This document shows positions 36,328 to 45,755 of a stretch of DNA of 64,000 bases, in pieces. A model generated the notes under the pieces. The model had not been told where the DNA came from. It did no database searches and saw nothing but the letters and a program-made list of their open reading frames with translations. The stretch lies in the NCBI GenBank assembly GCA_046349255.1, contig JAXMCR010000005.1, positions 62,001-126,000 of the forward strand, written 5' to 3'. Each line of letters opens with the position of its first letter. Position 1 is the first letter of the stretch. The position numbers and the translations under genes were made by a program. The stretch is from DAIODI01 sp046349255. Lineage in GTDB: Bacteria; Pseudomonadota; Alphaproteobacteria; Rhizobiales; Aestuariivirgaceae.

Positions 36328-37271
36328 CCGATTTTGCCGTCCGGCCGTCCGCTTCAACGCGGATTGCGTCCGGGTCGTCAGAAAATGCACGGGAGCGCGG
36401 CGGCGGGGACATCCCGCGGCCGCGCCTTCGTCTGCCTTTGCGCTGGCTCGGGGTGGCGCCGTTCATCGCTTTTGCGCTCCTCTTCCTCATCCTGCCGACG
36501 ATCCAGATCGTGCTCGGCGCGTTTCGGACCCCTGCTGGAGAGTTTACGTTTGCGAACCTCGCAGGACTGTCAGCACCAAACATCGTCAACGCTGCTCTTA
36601 TCTCGATAAAGATCAGCGTCCTAACAGCCTTTCTTGGTTGCCTGTTCGGCGTGCTGCTCGCCATCGCCATCACGCGCGGCGGGCTTCCTGCTTGGATCCG
36701 CGATGCGACCCTGACCTTCTCCGGGGTTGCTTCGAACTTCGCAGGCGTCCCCCTTGCGTTCGCCTTCATCGCGACCCTTGGCCGTCTCGGTCTCGTGACC
36801 GTGCTCCTGCGCGACTGGTTCGGCGTGAACCTGATGGCGATGGGTTTCAACCTCATCAGCTTCACCGGCCTGACACTCGCCTATCTCTATTTCCAGATCC
36901 CTCTCATGATCCTCATCATCACGCCCGCGATTGACGGATTGAAGCGTGAGTGGTGGGAAGCAGCGCAAAGCCTCGGCGCAACGAACGGGCAATATTGGCG
37001 GGAGATCGCGTTGCCGGTGCTGTGGCCGTCGCTGCTCGGCACGTTCGCGCTCCTGTTCGCCAACGCCTTCGGGGCGGTCGCGACGGCGATGGCGCTCACC
37101 GGCTCGTCACTGTCCATCATCCCCATTATTCTCTTCGCGCAAATTCGCGGCGATGTATTGCAGGACCCGCACCTTGGCTACGCAATCGCCTTCGGGATGA
37201 TCGTCATCACAGGGCTTGCAAACCTCGTCTATATTATCTTGCGCAGCCGCGCGGAGAGGTGGCTCCGATGA
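36324..37271 (+). CDS. ABC transporter permease 1 of Pot/Fbp-type system
   Basis: The 315-aa membrane protein has six to seven hydrophobic segments after a charged N-terminus of about 40 residues. The cytoplasmic EAA loop is WWEAAQSLGATNGQYWREIALPVLWPS. It starts at ATG 36324, overlapping the binding-protein stop, and ends overlapping the second permease start (ATGA). It pairs with the next gene to form the heterodimeric channel. Confidence 0.9.
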   Translation: MTDFAVRPSASTRIASGSSENARERGGGDIPRPRLRLPLRWLGVAPFIAFALLFLILPTIQIVLGAFRTPAGEFTFANLAGLSAPNIVNAALISIKISVLTAFLGCLFGVLLAIAITRGGLPAWIRDATLTFSGVASNFAGVPLAFAFIATLGRLGLVTVLLRDWFGVNLMAMGFNLISFTGLTLAYLYFQIPLMILIITPAIDGLKREWWEAAQSLGATNGQYWREIALPVLWPSLLGTFALLFANAFGAVATAMALTGSSLSIIPIILFAQIRGDVLQDPHLGYAIAFGMIVITGLANLVYIILRSRAERWLR

Positions 37272-38056
37272 GGCTCGCCCGGCTTTCGTCGTGGATCACA
37301 TTCCTCCTGGGCATGCTGTTCTTCTTCCTGCCCCTCATTGGCACGTTCGAGTTCTCGCTCAGGGCGCGTCGCGGCGTCTACTCGTTCGACGCCTATCGCA
37401 ACGTACTGGCGGACCCGCAGTTTCGCGATACATTCACTTACTCGGTGGTCATCGCTCTGGCGACGATCGTCGTTGGTGTGCTGATCGTGACGCCTACCGC
37501 CTTCTGGGTACGCCTGAAACTCCCCAAGTTACGGCCGTACATTGAGTTCATAACGCTCCTGCCACTTGTCATACCGCCGATCGTGATCGTGTTCGGCTAC
37601 ATCCGTCTCTACAACACGTCGAGCTTCCTACCGCTCACAGGCTCCAGCATGGGCACCAACGTGCTCCTAACGTTCGGCTACGTGACTCTCGCGCTTCCCT
37701 ACATGTATCGAGCAATCGACACGGGCATGCGCACGATCGACATCAGGACGTTGACGGAAGCCGCGCAAAGCCTCGGCGCTGGCTGGGTCACAATTATCGG
37801 GCGGCTAATCTTGCCTAATGTGCTTGTGGCGATCCTGTCAGGTGCCTTTCTCACGTTTGCAATCGTCATTGGTGAATACGTCCTCGCTGCACTTCTAAAT
37901 CGGCCGGCTTTTGGTCCCTACATGGTTTGGATCGGTGGTAACCGCGCGTATGAACCCGCGGCGCTTGCCGTCATCGCGTTTGCGATCACATGGGCCTGCA
38001 TGATGCTGATCCAGCTAGCGACTCGCCTCGCCCCTCCCGCTCGCGTGAACCGCTGA
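37268..38056 (+). CDS. ABC transporter permease 2 of Pot/Fbp-type system
   Basis: The 262-aa protein has six hydrophobic segments and the EAA loop TEAAQSLGAGWVTIIGRLILPN. Start is ATG 37268, overlapping the first permease stop by four bases; a longer frame from 36950 is a shadow of that gene. Its TGA overlaps the ATPase ATG (TGATG). The PotC-like opening FFFLPLIGTFEFSL and late GEYVLAALL segment are typical. Confidence 0.9.
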   Translation: MRLARLSSWITFLLGMLFFFLPLIGTFEFSLRARRGVYSFDAYRNVLADPQFRDTFTYSVVIALATIVVGVLIVTPTAFWVRLKLPKLRPYIEFITLLPLVIPPIVIVFGYIRLYNTSSFLPLTGSSMGTNVLLTFGYVTLALPYMYRAIDTGMRTIDIRTLTEAAQSLGAGWVTIIGRLILPNVLVAILSGAFLTFAIVIGEYVLAALLNRPAFGPYMVWIGGNRAYEPAALAVIAFAITWACMMLIQLATRLAPPARVNR

Positions 38057-39114
38057 TGCCATATCTTGATCTAAGCCACCTCGAAAAACTGTTCGGCGCG
38101 ACGCGAGTTGTGAACGATTTCAATCTCGGCATAAATAAGGGTGAGTTCGTTTCCCTACTCGGTCCATCAGGGTGCGGGAAAACCACGGTTCTGCGCATGG
38201 TCGCGGGCTTCGAGGAACCCACCGGTGGCGCGATCCACATCGACGGACAGGACATCACGAGGCTTCCAGCCAACCGCCGCAACATCGGCATGGTGTTTCA
38301 GGCCTATGCGCTGTTTCCGAACCTCACGGTGGCACAAAACATTGGCTTCGGCCTGATGGTCGCCGGGGTCCCGCGCGGAGATATCGACGCTCGCGTAGCA
38401 GAAATGCTGCGACTCATCAGTCTACCCGACCTCGGTAACCGCTATCCGTTCCAACTTTCGGGCGGCCAGCAGCAGCGAGTGGCGCTCGCCAGGGCACTCG
38501 CACCTCGTCCCCGAGTGCTCTTGCTTGACGAACCGCTGTCGGCGCTCGACGCCAAAATCCGGGTGTCACTGCGCAGCGAAATTCGCGAGATCCAGCGCGA
38601 ACTCAAAATTACAACGATATTTGTCACGCACGATCAGGAAGAAGCGCTCAGCATCTCCGATCGAATTGTGGTGATGAATGGAGGTATAGCCGAGCAAGTT
38701 GGCACCCCATTTGAGATTTATAATCGTCCTGCCACCCGGTTCGTCGCAAACTTCGTTGGCACCCTTAATCTTTTCAGTGCCGAAGTTGAAAGCGGCGACC
38801 ATGGACGAGTTTGGATTTCAGGGATGCCGCTGAAACTTGGTCATGCAATCGATGCCCGAAAGGGCGAACGCGTGTGGCTCGCGGCTCGACCAGAGAGCCT
38901 ACACTTGGGCAAAGTCCAGGGCAGTGACTTCGTTCTACCAGTTACGATCGAGGAAGTGCATTTTCTTGGTAGCGTCATAAGATTGAAGGTCAGCACAGCG
39001 GAAGCGAAGTTCTCGCTCGATATTTTTAATCGCACGGATACACCACCGCCAGCCGTTGGGACTCGCGCTGACGTAAGTTTGTCCTCGCGCGATCTGATCA
39101 AGATTTCAGATTGA
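38056..39114 (+). CDS. ABC transporter ATP-binding protein, PotA/FbpC type
   Basis: The 352-aa ATPase has Walker A GPSGCGKTT, Q-loop FQAYALFPNLTVAQNI, signature LSGGQQQRVALARALA, Walker B LLLDEPLSALD and H-loop VTHDQEEAL. A TOBE-type regulatory domain occupies about 280-350. The start at 38056 overlaps the preceding stop (TGATG). A Rho-independent terminator follows at 39235-39270, closing the operon. Confidence 0.92.
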   Translation: MPYLDLSHLEKLFGATRVVNDFNLGINKGEFVSLLGPSGCGKTTVLRMVAGFEEPTGGAIHIDGQDITRLPANRRNIGMVFQAYALFPNLTVAQNIGFGLMVAGVPRGDIDARVAEMLRLISLPDLGNRYPFQLSGGQQQRVALARALAPRPRVLLLDEPLSALDAKIRVSLRSEIREIQRELKITTIFVTHDQEEALSISDRIVVMNGGIAEQVGTPFEIYNRPATRFVANFVGTLNLFSAEVESGDHGRVWISGMPLKLGHAIDARKGERVWLAARPESLHLGKVQGSDFVLPVTIEEVHFLGSVIRLKVSTAEAKFSLDIFNRTDTPPPAVGTRADVSLSSRDLIKISD

Positions 39115-39197
39115 CAACGTTTCTTGGTCTCGCAGCTCGTGTGAGGCAGTTGCAAAAAATGGTTAATAGAATGTTTGTGAGGTGCTATTCCTCTTTC

Positions 39198-39270
39198 GCC
39201 CTTCTTCGGGAAGGGCACTGTTGTAGCCAAACTTGGCGACGGTCCCGCAACGGTCGTCGCCATTTTTATT
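39198..39270 (+). terminator. hairpin plus Rho-independent terminator after the Pot/Fbp-type operon
   Basis: A first seven-base stem GCCCTTC-TTCGG-GAAGGGC lies at 39198-39216. A second stem with arms GGCGACG (39235-39241) and CGTCGCC (39255-39261) is followed directly by ATTTTTATTTT, a textbook intrinsic terminator. Both are 84-150 bases after the ATPase stop. Nothing else is seen between 39115 and the MFS gene end at 39477. Confidence 0.75.
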
Positions 39271-39476
39271 TTCGATGCAACACAAGGGCTCAAGCACGAC
39301 AGCGGTCGAAATGGGTGGCGCGCCTCACCCCGACGATCTCGATAATCTCTCGACCAAGATGGCAACACTGCCGGACTGTCATCCTGATAGTTGTGGCGCG
39401 AGGCTGCGCGGGGATAAAAAGCGGCGGAGACTGGGTGCCGGAGACCTGATCCTCGCGCTCATACGCCATCCCCAAC

Positions 39477-40706
39477 TCAGAACTCCCCTTTACCGCGACC
39501 GAAAGCAACTAGGAATGCAGCAAATATCATCGCGCCCGCAATCATGAAGGTCAGCCGCATTCCTGTCTCGATAGCAGCAGGCGCAGCTTGCGCGAATTCA
39601 TCCGTCCCGACGCCGGTGGCGAATACAGCTCCCATAACTAAGGCACCGCCGATCAAACCAATGTTCCGAGATAGGCTCAGTAGGCCAGATATCGTACCTC
39701 GCCGATGCTTCGACACGTCGGCTAGTGCGGACGTGTTGTTGGCTGCCTGGAAGAGCTGGTAACCAGGCGTCAAAATGATCATAGCGAGCACATAACCAAC
39801 AACGCCAATCATACTGGGCAAAAGTGCCAACAAAATCGCCCCCGCTGCAAGGAGGGTGAGCCCGATGGCGAGCGCGCGGCGGGTTCCCCATTGATCCACC
39901 AGCCGCCCCGAGGGCACGCCGCTGAAGATGGAGATGATCGGCCCGATCGCCATGACGACGCCCACCGACGCTTCCTTCAAACCGAGACCGAGGCTCAGAT
40001 AGAACGGCCCGACCACCAGTGTCGTCATCATCACGGCCGCGACCAACAGATTGACGAACAGGCTGGGAACGATGTTTGTGTCCAGCACCACGCCCGGATC
40101 GGCGGCGCCGTCCTTCCGGGCGTTGCTGGGTAGCATCGCCACCGCGAATAGCAGCGCGACGGCCGCCGGCGGCACTTGCACCCAGAAGATACTGCGCCAT
40201 CCCGTAACGGGAATAAGCAGCCCCCCGAGCGAGGGCCCTAGCGCTGTTCCCAAAGCTGAAACCGTTCCGAGAAGCCCCATGGCCTTCCCAACGCGCAGCT
40301 CACTTGTCGATTGGCGCACCAGCGCCATAGCGAGCGTCATCAGGAACGCGGCGCCTACTCCCTGGACGAACCGTGCCCCTATCAACAACCACAGCGTTGG
40401 CGAGATCGCACAGAGAATTGTCGCGCCGAGGAATACTCCCAGCCCGACGAGAAGCATGGGCTTCAGTCCATAGCGGTCCCCTAGCCGTCCCGCGACCAAG
40501 GACCATAGCGTCAGCGCCGCGAGATAAGCGACGACAACCATCTGCACATGCCGAAACGGTGCCGAGAAAGCTTCAGCCATCGTGGGTAGAGCAATATTGG
40601 CAATACTGGTACCGAGTGAGGCAATACCCATCGCCAGAGCCAATGAGATTGTAGTTCCTATTTGCACGCGTTTTGAGGCTACGAGCGTTTCAGCGTGTTC
40701 TGACAT
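39477..40706 (-). CDS. MFS transporter, probable drug or metabolite exporter
   Basis: The 409-aa membrane protein has about 12 hydrophobic segments and major-facilitator motifs: LVAGRLGDRYGLKPMLLVG (motif A), ARFVQGVGAAFLMTLAMAL (motif B) and LGPSLGGLLIPVTGWRSIFW (motif C, typical of antiporters). Start chosen at ATG 40706 (AAGGG seven bases upstream); ATG 40730 is possible but would sit in the promoter. It is divergent from a MerR gene, and its promoter carries a SoxR-box-like dyad, so expression is probably induced by that regulator. Confidence 0.88.
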   Translation of the reverse strand: MSEHAETLVASKRVQIGTTISLALAMGIASLGTSIANIALPTMAEAFSAPFRHVQMVVVAYLAALTLWSLVAGRLGDRYGLKPMLLVGLGVFLGATILCAISPTLWLLIGARFVQGVGAAFLMTLAMALVRQSTSELRVGKAMGLLGTVSALGTALGPSLGGLLIPVTGWRSIFWVQVPPAAVALLFAVAMLPSNARKDGAADPGVVLDTNIVPSLFVNLLVAAVMMTTLVVGPFYLSLGLGLKEASVGVVMAIGPIISIFSGVPSGRLVDQWGTRRALAIGLTLLAAGAILLALLPSMIGVVGYVLAMIILTPGYQLFQAANNTSALADVSKHRRGTISGLLSLSRNIGLIGGALVMGAVFATGVGTDEFAQAAPAAIETGMRLTFMIAGAMIFAAFLVAFGRGKGEF

Positions 40707-40738
40707 GTTGACCCTTGCAGAGAGAACCATCTAGGCGC

Positions 40739-40769
40739 AGGCTGCCACTTCAAGTCGACTTGAGGTCAA
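40739..40769 (-). promoter_or_regulatory. MerR-controlled promoter of the MFS gene
   Basis: On the minus strand TTGACC (-35, 40769-40764) is separated by exactly 19 bases from CAGCCT (40744-40739, poor -10). The spacer holds the perfect 14-base dyad TCAAGTCGACTTGA (40750-40763). A 19-base spacer with the operator inside it is the hallmark of MerR-family activators. The dyad plus flanks matches the enterobacterial SoxR box at 15 of 18 positions. Confidence 0.7.
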
Positions 40770-40771
40770 GC

Positions 40772-41218
40772 ATGAAGTTTCTGGATATCGGAACGGTTGC
40801 TGAGAAGAGTGGAGTTAAGCCGTCAGCGCTGCGTCACTATGAGAAAATTGGACTGATTTCATCCGTATCGCGGCATGGGCTTCGGCGGCAGTTTGGGCCT
40901 GAAGTGCTTTTGCAACTCAAACTCATCGCGATGGGTAAATCGGCGGGGTTCTCACTCGATGAGATCGCCGGCATGTTTGGGAAGAACGGGATGCCCAACC
41001 TGCCACGTGCTGCGCTCCAACAGAAAGCAGACGCGATCGACGGGCAGATCCATGAACTGGCCGGTCTTCGCGACACACTTCGTCATGTCGCAGCATGCCG
41101 TGCACCATCACATTTGGAATGTCCTACTTTCCGGCGACTCGTAGATGTGGCTGGCAAACGCGCCAGATCAGGCGCCCGGAAACAGGGCGCCGTGGGCAAT
41201 TTTGCCAAACGGCCCTAA
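40772..41218 (+). CDS. MerR-family regulator
   Basis: The 148-aa protein opens with a MerR winged helix (IGTVAEKSGVKPSALRHYEKIGLI, then GLRRQFGPEVLLQLKLI), followed by the dimerisation helix and a C-terminal region with two cysteines (AACRAPSHLECPTFRRLVD). SoxR proper has a four-cysteine cluster, which is absent, so this is not an iron-sulphur SoxR; a metal, thiol or hydrophobic ligand is possible. ATG 40772 is chosen because the upstream in-frame ATG 40715 would include the operator. Confidence 0.87.
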   Translation: MKFLDIGTVAEKSGVKPSALRHYEKIGLISSVSRHGLRRQFGPEVLLQLKLIAMGKSAGFSLDEIAGMFGKNGMPNLPRAALQQKADAIDGQIHELAGLRDTLRHVAACRAPSHLECPTFRRLVDVAGKRARSGARKQGAVGNFAKRP

Positions 41219-41690
41219 GTGAGCACGAATTGTTATCGGCTATCGGCGCGAATTTGACGGTGCAGTGGCCGAAGTGAACGGGTCGAAAGGTTTTACAGAA
41301 ATAGTGGTCTTGCGATGCTCTTCCGGCATGATATCGACCACGTTGATTATGTCGGGCACGCCGAAGATGTCGCTACCTTGGTCGCTTGGGTTTGCCTCTG
41401 ATGAAGCTTCTTTCGCTACGAAATTTCCGACCGAGCGGCATCACTGAACACCATCTGTCAGCGTGAGCATGTGCTTATCGCAACTACTTCTGATCTGACC
41501 TCCCGCGTGGCTAACTGCATTCGATTGGCCGGCCAAGGCTTGATGCACCTGTCGACTCAACCGCAGCAACTATGACCGGGGCCAAAATCACCGAAAAAGC
41601 CTCGGTGCGGAACGGGATGGGCTTGAGGCAACAGACGTGGTTGAAGCACTATCAGGCGCACTGACATAGGGCGGCACGGGGCGGGAAGCG
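41219..41690. other. 472-base intergenic region, no gene seen
   Basis: No open frame here has recognisable domains or good start context. It precedes the betaine-type ABC operon and should hold its promoter, but I cannot name the boxes with confidence. A 60-codon frame at 41265-41447 has composition like random sequence. Confidence 0.4.
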
Positions 41691-42746
41691 ATGAGCGGCA
41701 GGACTACTGGAGACGATTCTTCAGCCGTTGTTCATTGCAACAGGGTTTGGAAAGTCTTCGGTGCCGGCGCGAGGACCGTCCACTGGGACCAGGATCCGAG
41801 TCGGCTTGAGATGGAATTGGCGCGATCATCGCTAGTGGCGGCCGTGCGGGATGTATCTTTCACCGTCAACCGCGGCGAGATCTTCTGCATCATGGGCCTG
41901 TCGGGGTCCGGCAAGTCCACCCTTGTGCGTTGTCTCGCGAGCCTGCTTACGCCGACTCATGGGACAGTCAGCCTGCTCGGCGTGGACCTGGTGAAAGCGG
42001 CCGAGCCGGAACTCGTCGCCCTTCGGCGCTCCGCAATCTCGATGGTGTTCCAGGATTTCGCCCTCCTCCCGCACTTGACCGTTCTTGAGAACATCGCATT
42101 TCCGCTGCGGGTGCGCGGCACGAGCGTCCCTAAACGTCACGAGATTGCCCGTCGCATGTGCGATCTTGTAGGCCTTGCAGGCCGAGAGGAGTTCTATCCC
42201 CACGAACTGTCGGGCGGTCAACAGCAGCGCGTCGGCATCGCTCGCAGTCTCACGACCGATCCCCAGGTCTGGTTCCTGGATGAGCCGTTCTCGGCGCTCG
42301 ACCCGCTCATTCGGCAGGACATGCAGGACGAGCTGTTGCGCCTGCAGGCGATGCTGCACAAGACCATCGTGTTCATAACGCATGATTTCGACGAGGCGGT
42401 TCGTCTCGCCACCCGCATCGCCATCATGCGCGAGGGCAGGATCGTCCAGCTAGCTCAACCCGAAGAGCTGATCGTCATGCCAGCTGACGACTATGTAGCA
42501 AGGTTTACTGCCAAGGTGTCGTTCGCCGATGTTATCCGCGTCCGCACGATCATGCGCGAGGGCAATGCTGCTTCGGACGAAGCGCCAATCCCAGCCAACG
42601 CGCTTGTTCGTGATGTCGCAACACGCATCCTCGATGCGGGTAGGCCAATTTGTGTATCAGACGAAAATGGACGTATCGTAGGTGCTGTCGCTCCATCCGC
42701 CGTCGTTGACGTGCTAGCACGCCGCTGGTCTGGGGCAAGCCGGTGA
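41691..42746 (+). CDS. glycine betaine/quaternary amine ABC ATP-binding protein (ProV-like)
   Basis: The 351-aa ATPase has the ProV/OpuAA layout: KVFG, an insertion of about 25 residues before the Walker A GLSGSGKST, FQDFALLPHLTVLENI, LSGGQQQRVGIARSL, WFLDEPFSALDPLIR, THDFDEAVRLATRIAIM, and a CBS-like C-terminal part (about 285-345; PICVSDENGRIVGAV). It overlaps the permease start by GTGA. It drives import of quaternary amines such as betaine, choline or carnitine. Confidence 0.9.
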   Translation: MSGRTTGDDSSAVVHCNRVWKVFGAGARTVHWDQDPSRLEMELARSSLVAAVRDVSFTVNRGEIFCIMGLSGSGKSTLVRCLASLLTPTHGTVSLLGVDLVKAAEPELVALRRSAISMVFQDFALLPHLTVLENIAFPLRVRGTSVPKRHEIARRMCDLVGLAGREEFYPHELSGGQQQRVGIARSLTTDPQVWFLDEPFSALDPLIRQDMQDELLRLQAMLHKTIVFITHDFDEAVRLATRIAIMREGRIVQLAQPEELIVMPADDYVARFTAKVSFADVIRVRTIMREGNAASDEAPIPANALVRDVATRILDAGRPICVSDENGRIVGAVAPSAVVDVLARRWSGASR

Positions 42747-44725
42747 CGTCGACGAGCAGATCGCTCGGAGTCGGGACGCTGCGACGGCACATCCCTGCAA
42801 TTCTAATGGCCCTTTGCGGGCTCTTCCTTGCTGTACTCACGACGTGGGGACGGAGCTGGCCGAAGGAATGGGTTCCCAGGCTCGCGCCGTCCTTAACGAG
42901 CGGCTTCAAGTGGCTATCACGCGACGCAACAATCGGCGGCGTTGAGATCGGCGAAATGATGCGTCTTGCCTCGAAGGTTATCGAATGGCCAGTGATCATC
43001 TTTCAAAAGATTCTCGCCAATGGCTTCATGCTGCCGGAGGCGTTTGGTCCGGAGCTCAGCATCCCTGCTACACCCTGGTTTACGCTGCTCGGGCTTGCGG
43101 CTCTTCTTGCGCATTGGGCCGGAGGGTGGAGTCTTGCAGCTCTCATTACCGTCACTGGCGCTTACCTCCTGCTGTTCGGTCTTTGGAAAAGCGCGATGAT
43201 GACGCTCGCCTTTGTGATTAGTGCCGTGGGAGTGGCGGCGGTACTAGGAATAGGTCTCGGCATCGCCGCATGGCGCAGTCCAGCTATCGAGCGCATTTTT
43301 GTTCCCTTTTACGATCTTCTCCAGGTTCTACCGATTTTCTCCTACCTCTTGCCGATCGTCGTTTTCTTCGGCTTCGGCCCCCTCGCTGGCTTGGTTGCCA
43401 CTGTTATTTTCGCGATGCCGCCGATGGCGCGCGTCACCACGATTGCGCTACGGAAGCTGCCGGCCAGCATCCATGAGGTTGCTAGGATGGCCGGATGCAA
43501 TCGCAGCCAGACGATGCTACTTGTCCTCCTGCCCGCAGCGCGCACGGATCTTCTGGTCGGCCTGAACCAAGTTGTTAACCTATCGTTCGCCGTTGCCGTG
43601 TTTGCCGCTATCATTGGCGCAGGCGGCCTTGGGAACGACCTTTTCGCCGCGCTCAAATCTTTGCGTCTGGGACCGGCGATCGAAGCCGGCATTGCCATAA
43701 CGCTTTTGGCCATCGTGCTGGATCGCACCGCGCGGTCCCTGTCTATGCGCCGCGTCGTCCACGCGGATCCGACTAGGCGGTTCTCCCTCTCAACGCATCC
43801 ACACCGCACGCTCGCAGCCGCACTGATTCTGATCTCGCTTGCCATCATGGCCTTTGCGCCGGAATTAGCGCAGTTCCCAAAAGCCTACACTCTGTCGACT
43901 GGTCGTTGGACGAATGAACTCGTCTCTGTGATTAATCGGACTGCTGGAGACACAGTTGGGACTGTCCGTGATGCACTCATCATCGGACTGCTTCGTCCGA
44001 TCAAGGACACGCTACTCGCTGTACCGTGGAGCCTTTTTGTCGCGATCGCGTCGATCGCAGCGTACTACATTGCGGGGCTGAGGCTCGCTGTGACGGTTGC
44101 GGCGTTATTGCTGTCAATCGTCATCATGGGGTACTGGGCGCCGGCGATGACGTCGCTCTATCTTGCGCTGCTAGGCACCGTGCTCGCATGCTTCATCGGC
44201 TTTCCCATCGGCCTTGCGGGCGCGCTGTCGCCGCGAATCGGATCGGTCAACGACGTCCTCGTGGACCTCATTCAGACTCTGCCGCCTTTTGTATATCTGG
44301 TGCCAGTGATGCTAGTTTTAGGCATTGGCGATGTGCCTGCGCTTGCCGCCATCGCCATCTATGCAATCGCGCCACCGGTGCGCTTTACTCAATCCGGCTT
44401 AACCCAGATCAAAGGCAGCGTGATCGAGGCGGCCATTATGAGCGGCTGCACGAAAACCCAGGCGCTGCGTCTAGTCCGGCTGCCGTTGGCCCGCCGCAGC
44501 ATTCTTCTCGGCCTCAACCAGGCGATAATAATGGCCTTCGGCATGCTCGTGATTACCGCCATGGTCGGCACCCGCGGACTCGAGGCCAACACCCTCCTCG
44601 CGCTAGGCAAAATCGACACCGGAGAAGGCCTGCTTGCCGGCCTTGCGCTGGTAGCGCTAACGATCGCCTGTGAGCGTCTCGTGTCGGCTGCTGCCGAAAG
44701 CGGTTCCGCGAGGGTCCACCCATGA
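42743..44725 (+). CDS. tandem-fused double permease of betaine-type ABC transporter (ProW-like)
   Basis: The 660-aa membrane protein contains two ProW-like permease domains in one chain. The first spans about 140-330 (EAA-like loop HEVARMAGCNRSQTMLLVLLPAAR), the second about 430-650 (IEAAIMSGCTKTQALRLVRLPLAR). Each ends with the GLNQ(V/A) motif typical of ProW. Most ProW proteins have one such domain, so this chain could form the full channel alone. The start is GTG 42743, overlapping the ATPase stop. Confidence 0.88.
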   Translation: MTSTSRSLGVGTLRRHIPAILMALCGLFLAVLTTWGRSWPKEWVPRLAPSLTSGFKWLSRDATIGGVEIGEMMRLASKVIEWPVIIFQKILANGFMLPEAFGPELSIPATPWFTLLGLAALLAHWAGGWSLAALITVTGAYLLLFGLWKSAMMTLAFVISAVGVAAVLGIGLGIAAWRSPAIERIFVPFYDLLQVLPIFSYLLPIVVFFGFGPLAGLVATVIFAMPPMARVTTIALRKLPASIHEVARMAGCNRSQTMLLVLLPAARTDLLVGLNQVVNLSFAVAVFAAIIGAGGLGNDLFAALKSLRLGPAIEAGIAITLLAIVLDRTARSLSMRRVVHADPTRRFSLSTHPHRTLAAALILISLAIMAFAPELAQFPKAYTLSTGRWTNELVSVINRTAGDTVGTVRDALIIGLLRPIKDTLLAVPWSLFVAIASIAAYYIAGLRLAVTVAALLLSIVIMGYWAPAMTSLYLALLGTVLACFIGFPIGLAGALSPRIGSVNDVLVDLIQTLPPFVYLVPVMLVLGIGDVPALAAIAIYAIAPPVRFTQSGLTQIKGSVIEAAIMSGCTKTQALRLVRLPLARRSILLGLNQAIIMAFGMLVITAMVGTRGLEANTLLALGKIDTGEGLLAGLALVALTIACERLVSAAAESGSARVHP

Positions 44726-44798
44726 CGCCACAGTGCTTGACTTCGCTGCAGCGTGCGGCTTGCGTGTATGGAGCGGTAAAGCCAGAGGAGACGTCGCA

Positions 44799-45755
44799 AT
44801 GAAGACTGGGAAAGTTCGCCTGCCATTTGCCATCGCACTCCTCCTGACGGTCCTGCCGGGATCCGCCATGGCCGGAAGTCCTGAGACTACCGCACCAATC
44901 AAGTTGCCACTGATTAACTCGGCGGACTTCGACTTCATCTCGATGGTCTATGGCGGCGCGTTGAAGAAGGCGGGCTACAAGGTCGAATATTCGACTGTCG
45001 ACTACACGGCACATTTTCAGGGCGTTGTGACGGGCGACTTCCCGATCACCACAGGCGCCTGGGCGACCACTCCCGCCCCTGTGCAAGATGCACTCGCCTC
45101 CGGCAAGGTGGAGGACTTCGGTTCGACCGGCATCACGGTGCGCGAGGGTTGGTGGTACCCGAAGTACATGGAGAAGATTTGCCCGGGCCTTCCGAACTAC
45201 GAGGCACTGAAGCAGACAGCCTGCATCAAGGCCTTGGCCACTGCCGAAACCGCGCCAAAGGCACGCTTCGTCAATGCCCCGGCCGACTGGACGACGGACG
45301 TTGACAAGCGGGCCCAGGCATTCGGGATCGATATCGAGATCATTTCTGCCGGAACCCCTGTTGCGCTGGCGGCCGCAGTGACAGGTGCGGTCGACAAGCA
45401 GGAGCCCATCCTTGCTTGGGGCTACAAGCCGTACTGGCTGACGACAAAGTACGAGGGGGCCTGGGTCGAATTTCCGAAAGCTGAGGACGCCTGCTTTACC
45501 GATCCGGCCTGGGGTGTCAACCCGACGGCCACATGGGATTGCGGCTACAAGAGCGGCGAGATCGGCAAGCTAGCGAACAAGCAGTTCATTGCCACCGTGC
45601 CCTACGCCGCATCGATCCTGAAGAAGTTGAAGTTGTCGGCCGATGATGTCGGCCGTGCTACCGAAGAGACCGACGTTAAGGGCCGAACCATGCAGGAGGT
45701 CGCGGACGAATGGCTGGCCGCCCACGCCACCACCGTCGATGAGTGGCTGAAATAG
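44799..45755 (+). CDS. betaine-type ABC solute-binding protein (ProX/OpuAC-like)
   Basis: The 318-aa protein starts at ATG 44799 with AGAGGAG at 44784-44790 and has a signal peptide ending AMAGS. The OpuAC fold is recognisable: INSADFDFISMVYGGALKKAGYKVEY, ITTGAWATTPAPVQDAL, EPILAWGYKPYWLTTKYEGAWVEFP. Aromatic residues (several Trp/Tyr) probably form the cage for a trimethylammonium group. A longer frame from 44670 overlaps the permease gene. It is third in the ABC operon, with the amidase overlapping its end. Confidence 0.9.
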   Translation: MKTGKVRLPFAIALLLTVLPGSAMAGSPETTAPIKLPLINSADFDFISMVYGGALKKAGYKVEYSTVDYTAHFQGVVTGDFPITTGAWATTPAPVQDALASGKVEDFGSTGITVREGWWYPKYMEKICPGLPNYEALKQTACIKALATAETAPKARFVNAPADWTTDVDKRAQAFGIDIEIISAGTPVALAAAVTGAVDKQEPILAWGYKPYWLTTKYEGAWVEFPKAEDACFTDPAWGVNPTATWDCGYKSGEIGKLANKQFIATVPYAASILKKLKLSADDVGRATEETDVKGRTMQEVADEWLAAHATTVDEWLK

